Positions 1 through 10,345 of a stretch of DNA of 64,000 nucleotides are shown piece after piece. The DNA lies in NCBI GenBank assembly GCA_911728455.2, contig OU452231.1, forward strand, positions 17,069,838 to 17,133,837, written 5' to 3'. The notes under the pieces are model-generated. The model made no database searches and was not told the DNA's origin. It saw only the letters and a program-made list of their open reading frames with translations. The stretch's first letter is position 1; each line of letters begins with the position of its first letter. A program made the position numbers and the translations under genes. The stretch is from Marthasterias glacialis (lineage: Eukaryota > Echinodermata > Asteroidea > Forcipulatida > Asteriidae).

Positions 1-3000
1 CTGGTATCCTAAAAGCCGGTCATGCAGCTGTGTGCCTCACTAAAAAAAAAGAAACATAAATAAGCATGTTTTCTCTCTTGTAAACTTTTCTATACTTAAA
101 AAAAAAATTGCTTAACGATTGTATTTGCTACTAGCAAAAACTTCGCAAAGAACCAGTGACAAGTCATTCAGTTACACAGAACGTTGGCTGGTAACCCATG
201 TCTAAACTAAGCAGCAGTTTTTTGTGCATAGCAAGGACAGCTTTGCGTTCTGAACGGTTGCATCATGAAAACGTCACATGAGATTTCAGGTGCTTTTTTC
301 GTTTGCACTTTTATTTAGCTTCAATGGTGCATCGCCACACTATCTTTTGACATTTTTTTTTTTAAAAGGCCAATCCTGGCGACGGCAGACTGGGCGACAG
401 ACAAGGGCGCATTTCTTCACTGGGCGCGTTTCTCTACCGTATGCTTCTAACCCTACTCTATGCCCAGTCTTCATGCTATGAAGTTATGTCGATGTCAGAA
501 GTATGAGTTCGGTACACTAACAATCACAGTGAGATAGATCTATCATTTTCTAACCATAGGTTTAAACCCTGGTTACGCGAAGTTATTTAGCTAGGGTCAA
601 TTTGAATAAGTAGAAAAAGTAAAATAGCTACAATGATAGAAGTTCCAGTGGTATTATTTTTCTTCACAGTGAATGTAAAATTCATGGAGCTTCTTCGACA
701 GTGTATAGAAACTACATTGGGAAGTTGTTACCACTCTGTGTACAATGTCATTGAAGAACTCTGCGGTGGATTAATAGGGAACCGCAAAAAGAGGATTGTT
801 GACAGCCCTAGGTTGAGTGTAAATACGGAGAGAAAAAGGGGGTAATGTCAAGTGGTCATACTGTGTGTGTGTATAATAATATATAAAATAGCAATCGGGT
901 CCAGTCACTGTGCCAAATAAGAACCTTCCCCTTGGGACAGGACGCTCATCGCGTATTTTAAAGGTTATTTGTGGCTGGCTGGCATCGCCGGAATCCAAGA
1001 TGATGGCCGAATACGAATAATTGGACGCTAAGGGGGAGGAGGTGGGGACCTAAGACAGGGATTTTCTTGTCCTATTTATTTCCATTAAATCCCATGGGAT
1101 TGCTGGCCCAGATTGTCTTGTATCCCCACACTCAAGCCGTGTGATTTTCCGTTTTTAAGAATGCCAGAGCTCAGAGATTAAGCTCGCAGCGGAGAGCAAT
1201 GGAAGGACCCGCGCGATGGTTCTGTTTTGTTTGTGTGTGTGTGTGTGTGGTTCGTCCCCGTTCGCCCTTGGGAGCGGGAATTTCCAACATTCAAATTGTA
1301 AAAGCTGGGAGGTCTAAATCATCATTGACGGATTCGTTAAGTCTCCCGGCATGGATGGTTGCCCCCCTTTTCATTTATTACTTCTGAAATGAAAGATTGA
1401 GGAGATGGGCTCGTTGAAGGTTTATAATCCAGAGCAGAGGTAAAAAAAAAAAAAAAGATGGATAACTCCTTTTGCTTTGAGGCCCCATCTCAGACGAGTC
1501 ATGCGAGATCTAACCAAATGCTCTCAAAGAGAAGAGAAATCGTGCTTTCAAAATCGAAGCCAACTGCCAAGTCAACCAATGTCACCTGCTCCCCGCAAGA
1601 TAATGGAAAGATAGATTATTGGATTTCCGGCTTCCGTAGGAAAATATTTTGTCCAATTGTCTCAACCACTGTTGGACACAGAAAAAGTTCCCCTACCCTC
1701 AAGGAAGACGCACGTTCCATTCGGTTCATGCATTTCAGCCACATTTATGCTCAGCGTTTTTGAGACTTCCATTTTGTGGAGGGGAGCTGGGTGGATACGC
1801 ATTGGTTACGATCGAGACCTCAGGTGTTACAGTCAGCTTGTAATAATTTCAACAGCAGATCGTGAGCAATTTCTTGAGAGCTCTCCTTGGTAATAAACCT
1901 CACACAAAAATTGCTTTGAGACAAAAAAAAAAAATAATAATAGAATAAAAAATCAATCCAGCGCACCAGTGCCCCCAAATGAAGTAGTGGGAGCGATTCG
2001 CTCAGGGCACCTCGTGGGTCTCTAGTTCCCTCGTATACCGGTTGCCCTTGGTACGCACGATCCTCGATCCTTCCTCGCGATAAACAAACAGCCGTTAGAA
2101 AGAGACATCAGACGCAAAATAAAAAATATTTCTATAAAAAAACTCATTGTGGGTCATCGAAACCCGCCGGCTATTTTTCCAAAGATGACTTTTTCCCCAG
2201 ATAAATTAATTATTTGTTTCGTTTTGGAGTTAATAAAGTAAGTTGAGCGTGCGGCCCAGTTTAGAGAAAGAAGTGGAGCACAGTACGCGAACAACAGTTT
2301 TTTCAATATAAATTTATCAAACGATCAGTTGGCGTGAAGTGGACATGGTATATCTTACTATGGGAGCAAATTGTGTCACACAATGAATACGAATTGAGAA
2401 AATTAACTTGGATTAGCAACCAGAATCTCTTAAAACCATCTTTTAAACAGATCAGATACTAAAAGGACCGAGAAAATGACATTACAACGTCAAATCATTC
2501 TTTAACAACAAGGACACATATGGATGGGCCTATTTTGATGCTGATTGGGTGGAGTAATAATGTCAATTTTCACCGAGCTTGACAAATGAGGGCGCTATTC
2601 CGTGGTATCACAACATGAAGTTGAACGCCATAATTATTACACTGAACATTTGTGTACACAAAAAGACCCATCTCAGAAGTTTGCACATATTTGAAACCGA
2701 TCCATAAGTCCTATCCTATATTATAGTACGAAAACAAAGCTCACTGAACTTATATTTACATAATTTTATTATGAAAAATAATTGTCTCCAACGACTTTCA
2801 GAAAACTCAATTTTGTTTATAAGTTTACAATAAGAAGTCTTACTCTTGAGTTTTTGAGAAAGCAACACCGCAATGTACAAACAAGAACAGTGTATTGTAG
2901 TTAGTATTCCGTTTTTAAAAGACATTTTATATGTTGATTAAATCATAGACCTTCCTCCACGAAATATTTGCTTTATAGTACCCCAAATGGTGTCGTCATT

Positions 3001-3120
3001 TCCACTTCAGAACATGCAACTCAAACACTTTGTGCACGCCTTCATATTTTTGTTTTCTTCTCCGCACACCCCTTAGTGATAATTGCCAGTGCTTATAAGT
3101 TGTTACTGAAAAAAAAACAA
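1..3120. other. No gene recognised
   Basis: AT-rich sequence with a (GT)9 run at 1232-1249 and A-tracts at 1441-1456 and about 1923-1934. Open frames here are all about 100 codons or fewer and show no domain, signal peptide or flanking splice pattern. A somewhat GC-richer patch at 1970-2090 is not explained. Confidence 0.6.
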
Positions 3121-3229
3121 AAAAACAAACAAACAAACAAACAAACAAACAAACAAACAAACAAACAAACAAACAAACAAACAAACAAACAAACAAACAA
3201 ACAAACAAACAAACAAACAAACAAACAAG
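3121..3229. repeat. (AAAC)n microsatellite
   Basis: About 27 almost perfect copies of the tetranucleotide AAAC. The long minus-strand frames through it, rich in Leu-Phe-Val-Cys, come from the repeat and are not protein evidence. Confidence 0.97.
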
Positions 3230-4491
3230 CAGTGTTCAAGAAAACGTTTTCTTGACCAAGACACGGTCAGCTCATTTGTCCACCTTTCAAGTACAGTATG
3301 TTGGCGTTCAACCAAAGTGTCAATCATTGCCCCACCTCTCTTATGGGTCTCACCCTCCCACGCTTTATGCATCAGTTGGTCTTCAAGCAGAGGGACGGCC
3401 GGCCGGTACACAACAAACTCCTCATTTATCAAGGATTGCAGTCCACAGGTAGAGAAACCCCGCGCGAGTACCGCGCCTCTGTCTGTCTCCACTAACGTCA
3501 CCATGTTTCATCATTACAACGGATCGCTTCCATACCCAATCATCCACCTGTCATTGGACACTAATATAAGTGAGACTTTCTAGGCAAGAGAGAATTATGA
3601 TCTAAACCCATGCACTTTGGACCTCCTCCATCAAAAGAAAAAAAAAAAAAACATCATCTGCTGAGTCGCCAAGTCATGGCCGACCTAAACGCAAAATCCC
3701 CCACCAATTTCGAACCGTTCACCGGGCTCTTAAAGTGTGCACCCTAAGCCACACGTCAAATCAAGGCATGTAATTAACAACAAACGCTGCATCGCACACA
3801 CTAACCGACACGTGGGAAGATATTCACACAAAAAATTATATTCAGTGACGAGAATCTCATGGACTGTACGAGTGGATATTTTTTTTTGCTATAAAAAAAA
3901 AGTCTAACCCAAGTGTCGCTAACCTCTGTTACCATGGTTCTGTATAGCGACATGGTTTAGTTTCAAAGGCAATAACCCCTTTTTTGTTAGTTCTAAATTT
4001 AGGCACAGGCCGTAATAAACGATGTACGCTTTTTGCCGATCTCTAATTTAATCCAATAAAATATCCACCGATGTCATCTGAGAAACCTCTGCATATTGCC
4101 CTTGCACATCTGAAGCACCGACGGGGATATAGAGTTTCTCTGCGTTCATTTTCTGTACGCAGACAATATTGCGTTTTATTTGTTATCCATTCGGACTTCA
4201 AAGACGAAAGGTTCTTTTGCTTCTACAGAATGTAGAACAATCATTCCTAAAAGACCGTCCTACACAGGAGAGCACAGGAATGGGGGAAAAAAACTAAGAC
4301 ACGGAGTGAAAAATGACCGCACGGTGGCCTCTTCAAGAAAGAAATACTGTGTTTTATATGCAATGACAAGCCCGGTGGATTGAGTAGATATCCTCTCATT
4401 CTTAATGGCTTCTGGCTCATCAACGGAGCGTAAACCTCAAAAACCATGGGGTGAATGATCTTTAGTTATCAGGGAGTTTAAGACGCATGGT
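3230..4491. other. No gene recognised
   Basis: A minus-strand frame is open from about 3504 down into the AAAC repeat. Outside the repeat it gives roughly 90 residues of ordinary composition with no family I recognise, so I do not call it a gene. Confidence 0.5.
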
Positions 4492-4717
4492 CAGTACAAT
4501 AGTCACCACATCCATTGTGTAAAAAGCACTGTGCTTTCTTTGACGAGTCACCAAACAAATCGACATTGGTGAGACAAATCTAATGTCAAATTAATGTGCA
4601 TTTCAGTACAATATTCACCACATCCAATGTGTAAAAAAGCACTGTGCTTTCTTTGACGAGTCACCAAACAAATCGAAATTGGTGAGACAAAATCTAATGT
4701 CAAATCAATGTGCATTT
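4492..4717. repeat. Two-copy tandem duplication, 112-114 bp
   Basis: Copy 1 is 4492-4603 and copy 2 is 4604-4717. Both begin CAGTACAATA, share a central stretch containing TTTGACGAGTCACCAAAC, and end in GTGCATTT. They differ by a few substitutions and two or three single-base indels. No coding content is apparent. Confidence 0.9.
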
Positions 4718-4959
4718 GACGCAGAAAAGACCCCTTCACAAAACAAGGGGGTTACCAGAATCGTAAGTATTGTACATTACTTGCCAAATATGGTCACTTG
4801 AAAACATGGTTCTGCTGAACAGAAACATGTATTTTCACTTGGATTAAAACATAACTCACGCGATTCGCTATTAAAACTGCTGACAGATTTAAAAATGTAC
4901 AATATTCATGTTATCACGTGTGAAGTATACTCAGCAGACGTAGACGAAGAAAAACATTC

Positions 4960-5303
4960 TTAAAGGTGAAATGTAGAATTGGTAAAGCTGAAAGTGCAGT
5001 GTTCTTACTGTGTGCAGTTTTCCTATTTTGTATGATTCACTATATAAATAACAACAAACAATAATAATACCAAAAACAAAAACCGCACAAAAAACATACA
5101 CATTGTCCTTAACTTCGATTGTTACAACCGAAATTAAAATTGGGGTCTTCAAAATTCTATTTTCTCGACTTTGACAATATTTCAGACAGAAATATTTCTA
5201 TGGAAGATTTGTACTGGTATGAACTTCATAATCAGTAAACTTTCAGATGATACTAACAAATAAAAACTTGGATGAATACCAATCCTGTATAATTGTACTT
5301 TAA
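4960..5303 (+). mobile_element. TTAA-flanked non-autonomous DNA transposon, copy 1
   Basis: The left end reads TTAAAGG and continues to a block ATTGGTAAAGCTGA. The right end, reverse-complemented, reads TTAAAGTACA and reaches GGATTGGTA, so the ends are imperfect inverted repeats of about 30 bp. The copy at 34661-35029 shares both ends and the interior block around TTTGACAATATTTCAGAC. No ORF is present. The ends lie at TTAA, which fits the TTAA target duplication known for piggyBac-like elements, but that assignment is inferred. Confidence 0.75.
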
Positions 5304-6700
5304 AAAAAAGCCTAAATTACTGCCAGTTGAGTGAAGATCCTTCTCCAAATTCCAGAAGATGTTAAAATGTAATGTGTGTTCAACTGCAATCTACACACAG
5401 ACTTGTGGTTATAGTACATGCACGTCATTCGCTTTAAACTATATCTTTAATTAAAAACCTCAATATTGGGGTCGTTTTCGCTTGGATCTGAAATACATAG
5501 TTCGTCATTAACATTTTAATATTGCTGACCGGGCAGCTCTGGAAATGTTTCAAGTGAGATGAAATTCAAATCCACGCTTTATCGCTTTCACCATAACAAT
5601 TTGCATTCTCGGATGTGAAGCACACGCATTTGTGATTTCCCGATCGAAATCCTCACCGGAGAAGAAGCTGGGAAAAAAAGTCACCAAGCAACAGGACACC
5701 CGCGAAGTCTCGGGGCGTTAATCCTGTTAACGGGGAAGATCGAGACTTTGTCTCGCTCAACCAGCCCGTCTATGCGCCGCCTAGGTTCGGTTTACACAAC
5801 TGCAGACTTTTCTCTCCACACACAACGACCAAATGCAATGCTATAACGGGCTGAAAACCGAATGCATGCGACTTAAATCTCCGGCCGTGCGGGTTAAGAA
5901 ACTAAATTACGATCGATTTATCGACTACGACGAAAGTTTGGGAAACTGCATCGTTTTGATTTTGTCATGTGATCTCCCTTAGGTGTCAGGCACAGGACAC
6001 CGTACAATGACATGCGCCACCCCGAGGGCAGGCAAATTTTTTAAGTATAGTTTGACGTACTTCGCCGCACAATGGGGAAGTGGATCACGTGCTTTACTTG
6101 TTTCCGGGGGGAATTCCGATTTTGTCTTTATGCTCGGTCACGAACCATAGACAAGCTTTGATCCATTCTGAACTAAAGGGATACTTTGAAGGTGTATGGT
6201 TTCAAATCAAGTGCGTTTTAGCTTGGTGTTAAAAATAAAGACTTTCTTCTGTTTTTTTCCCAGGCCTGCTTAAAATCGATAAGTAGAAATCAAGGAAATG
6301 ACAAACTTGATTTTAGCGGGAGAATGAGGCACTCGCTACATACAGCATGCCCGTGAAAGTGTAACACCCTTGTAAAAAAAGCACAGAAAAACATAGACTA
6401 AGAAACATAAAAAACTAAAAGCTTCACAGTCTTGAACACTCCACTTGGATAAAGATACATTAATTCAACCATCAAACATTTCTAAAAGTAAAAGAAAAAT
6501 GAGTCAGTCAAATTACTCAGTATAAATTGATTCAAATCACCCATGAAAATGTTTCCAATAATCGTCGGCTAATGTTTCGCGAAGATTAAATTTTGACCGG
6601 AATCCAGTCGCGTAATTAGACATTTCAACCTTTTATATAAACACTCTAAAAACTAACTTAGTCAAAACAGTATTAATTCGTCATTTTAGACCACATTTTG
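5304..6700. other. No gene recognised; GC-richer patch at 5640-5900
   Basis: The stretch 5640-5900 is richer in GC and CpG than its surroundings and has no open frame of note. It could be a regulatory element or an old transposon, but nothing in the sequence decides between them. Confidence 0.4.
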
Positions 6701-6779
6701 ACAAAAAATTGTCAAAAATGGTCTAAAATTACTAAATTACTATTTATTTGTTAATGTATTTTTTCATTTACTTAATTTA

Positions 6780-6869
6780 CATTCTTTATTTATTCTCTGT
6801 TTTTGTTGTATCGTGCGCCATGAGCGTCAGGCATGGCGGATACCGGCGCCTTAAAAATGTTCATTATTA

Positions 6870-6911
<42 letters not shown>

Positions 6912-6920
6912 TATTTATCT
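6780..6920 (+). mobile_element. 3' tail of a non-LTR retrotransposon with (ATT)n end
   Basis: A GC-rich segment containing GCGGATACCGGCGCC is followed by TTAAAAATGTTCATT and then about 50 bp of (ATT)n (6862-6912). This order is typical of LINE 3' ends whose tail is a short tandem repeat instead of poly-A. The body upstream is too AT-rich and decayed to place a 5' boundary. The clade cannot be named from this fragment. Confidence 0.45.
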
Positions 6921-9900
6921 ATTTATATGTTCTTCTTAAGGGAGAGAGGGGGGTCCAAGCGTGGTGATTGAATCTTTGCTTTCTTCTTCTTTTTCGGGGC
7001 TAAGGGGCTTTATATTTTACCAAGAATTGCAAAATATGCAAGGCATGGACCTAAACATACTGTTAATTAAATTAGTTGATGTAGTGAACCATACATTTAG
7101 GCATTGTCTTAATTACTTTAATAGTTATACACAAAGTGCTTTAATTGCCCAAACCAAACAAAAATGTATGTTTTTATCGATAGGGGTGGGGCAAGAGAAG
7201 GGGGGGGCTCTGGTTAGCCACTGATTGAATCTTCTTTCCAAAGAAAGCAACAAGTTGCTCGGGAAACGTGATAGGGTACCCCCACCCCACCACCCTTTAA
7301 AGGCCTTTGCCCGACTTTGTGCAAAGACAACAAATGAAATAGTAATCAGATAAGAGTACACCAATACCCCGGGTATAGATGTCCTGCTGGATAGCGGCAT
7401 GCTAGCATCTATTCATTACTGACACAGATACCGTATAATGGTATTGTAAGAGATACCTGATAGCATTAATAATGGCCGAGTTCAACGCGTTCACTGCAAT
7501 AGTCCCAAAAATACATTTCTGCTCCGAGTACTGACACAAAAATGTATGCAAACACACCACGAATAATAATACATGTATACTCTGTTACTCACACAATTCC
7601 CTTTTCTGAAGTTCGTTCGCCTATAATTACAAAAGATAAAGTTAACTGACTTCTGAAATGAAGGCGACAGTTCTAGAACCAGACTGTTGATAGCTTGCAC
7701 ACAGAGCAAAAATAATTAGGGAAATACAATTAACAGAACAGTTTAAATCATACATTGTCCACGATAAGAACAAATAAAATAGTGAATTTACAAGAGTTTA
7801 TGTTTTTTGATTATGTGTATATTCATAAGTATACGCGTTTATATTAACACCGTACGTTGCTAGCAGTGGCCCTTGGGAACACAACGACAGACGCTATCTT
7901 TTAGCCACTCTGTATTTTCTCCAATTTCAACATCACCAAACACAGACCAGTGGGAATCGTCTGGTGCCTCATTATTTTTTCTACAATAAGACTTGATATT
8001 CAATGTGCTCTTATAGCTTGACTCGGGAACATGACAAAAAGGTGATACCGTATTGTAGGGAGACAACAAGTTAATCATAATTCAAAGAAGACTCTCACTC
8101 CATTGTTGGCACCAACAAGTCCCTTGATGATTCTTTAGCAGCCTTTAATGCCTATAATTTCATTTATATAATTTGTTTTCAAAGAATGTGAAGTTGGAAT
8201 CTTTCCAGTCACATTCCTAGCCTCGGTTGATTCCACCGTTTTGGAATGAGTTGCAAACAGCATTTGAGGTAATGCAAAGTCTTTCATCAGTCGCCGGAGC
8301 TCTTCACCAAGCCGTTCGGAGAGGTTTTAAATCTCTTCGGCACAGGTTTATGCACTACCCTATTGAAGACAATTTGCCACAAATTGTTTCAAACCGGAAT
8401 ACACCAATCCGCATTTGTCATTATATTAAAAAGGGACCTCTTGCGTTTCGTGATCACAGCGGGGACGCCGAAAAACCAGATGGTTTCTTGATCAGGCGGT
8501 GCTTCCCTAATTGCCCGAGGATGCGAGAAAAAAGTCCAAAAAGAGATTCGTCAAACAGATACACACATCATGGTGTCAAATATCAACCAATTGTGACTGG
8601 ATTATTCGATGATGAGGGGAAAAAATCATAGGAGAGGGAAAACTCTTGGCCTTGGTTTTCCCTTTAACGCGGTGACAATTTGTGATTAATTTCGTTGATG
8701 GCCTTTTGTGGTGATAGGAGGGGAAGATAAAAGCTTCCGACGATCAGTGGCGATGAAGAAAAAAAAGCAGAGAAGGGAATGACAATTAGCGTTTCGTAAA
8801 TCCTCTTCTCCGGCCACCTGCACACAGATCTCATATGCTCAGTTAAGCAAAACCATGGGCAGAGGTTGATACATCAGGCAACAAACAACGGGTTTGTTAT
8901 TGTATTTCCTTCTATTTATATCAACATGTCATGATTTGAATAAAAAGACATATGTCATTCATTCCACTTGTATCCGGGGTGTCACCTGCAATTGTGGGAG
9001 TTCTTTGAACCAACGTATTGTAAACTAGTGATTGTGAAAAAAAGTGGATCAGGAAAAGAAATTCAGGTGGATCGCAAAACTTTATCAGCAGAAGTGCTAA
9101 TCGAAATACTTTCGATCATTCAGACAGCAACAAAGATTGCCTCACAATAATAATCAGTCATCAAAAACATGGTATTTTTGACTTTTAGTATAAGTTTCAA
9201 TAAAAGTACTCATAAAAAGAATAGTACAAAAAAAGAAAAAGAAAAAAAGAGCTTCAACTAATTATTTACTTCATTTAAGATTAACCTGTTTTTATGAGTG
9301 CCTCTGTAACATTGGGTTCAAGTGGCCGGCGATCGCCGGGTGGGTCGAGGTCAGGCGCCTGGAATTTTGATTGGGTCACCCGTACCCGTTATCGCTACCT
9401 TGTGGTTGGTACGGGCCTCAACGTTTGCGGAGCGTTGTTTTTAACTATGTGACAATACCTCAAGTTGTTCAAAATGTATTCAAGAACAAGTTTACAAGAG
9501 CAACATTTCAAAAAATCGGTCAGCGCATATACAATTAAAGCACGTGTTTACGCTGAGAAAACGGCTTTTTATTCTGTCGTTTCATTTGTTTGCTGCATTG
9601 AAACAGTTATTCTATTTTTTAAACAAGCCCCTTTTCTGTATATCTGGCATATCATTTGTAACCATTTATACACAAAAATGAAATCACACGGGGCAGAATA
9701 ATTTCTAAATTAATAGAAGAAATTTATTGTTCGTAAAATCAATAGTGCGATCCCCTTAATTTGAACTTAAAAGCATTTTGCAACATGGCCTACAAGAGTG
9801 GATTTTAACAATCAGTCAAGCAAAAATGCATACACAGTATAAGGTCACGTGTTAATATCATTTTTAACTAAAACAGTTTAGCAGAAAACGAGTCTGATAA

Positions 9901-10157
9901 AGTCACGAATAGTTTATTTGTGACAGGATGGATCATGCTATCGCATCATCGCCCTACATCTGGAAGGGGAACCCCCCCCCCCCCCTGAAGAAATTGAAAG
10001 GAATATCCTGGCGTTTCTAACACGGTAATAGGATCTAGTAAATGTTTCGGAACACAATGGAACATACCCCACGAGGGGGCGCCCTATATAAGAAGTAGTC
10101 AGTTATTAGCGTTACCATTCTACGACATTTAACAACTATTTTTTTCTCTGAAAGTTC
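6921..10157. other. No gene recognised
   Basis: The longest frame is 134 codons on the plus strand (8227-8631). It has no recognisable domain and no donor site at its end. A GC-rich island at 9310-9430 stands out in composition, and a C-run lies at 9971-9985. A gene end sits just beyond 10158 on the minus strand. Confidence 0.5.
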
Positions 10158-10163
10158 TTTAAT
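10158..10163 (-). terminator. Polyadenylation signal ATTAAA of the EGF gene
   Basis: On the minus strand ATTAAA, the commonest variant of AATAAA, lies about 82 bases downstream of the TGA stop of the EGF-like gene. No AATAAA is closer. The cleavage position is not visible. Confidence 0.55.
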
Positions 10164-10244
10164 ATATCTGTAAGAGGACGTCTAAAAGTGGATTACTTTC
10201 TTGTATTTTTCTTTCAAGTTGTTTGATTGAGATCTGCTACGGAT

Positions 10245-10345
10245 TCAGAGTGGGAGACACGAGAAGTGGTTTCCAATACTCCATGCCTCACAACGCTGGT
10301 TGGCGGCGCAATTGTTGGTACTGCAAGGGTCAACGTAGTTTGGAT
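10245..10345 (-). CDS. EGF gene, coding exon 4 (terminal)
   Basis: The acceptor is CTCTGCAG preceded by a pyrimidine tract. The split codon G|AT gives Asp115. The exon encodes residues 115-147, containing CSTNNC and the fourth cysteine of an EGF module, and stops at TGA 10247-10245. The usual fifth and sixth cysteines are absent, and no frame downstream supplies an EGF-like tail before the poly-A signal. Confidence 0.85.

Noticed and set aside
3103-3504. 133-codon minus frame and its plus-strand partner
   Set aside because: A large part is the AAAC repeat; the remainder shows no domain.
8227-8631. 134-codon plus frame with an acceptor-like CCTAG upstream
   Set aside because: No domain, no donor and no partner exon.
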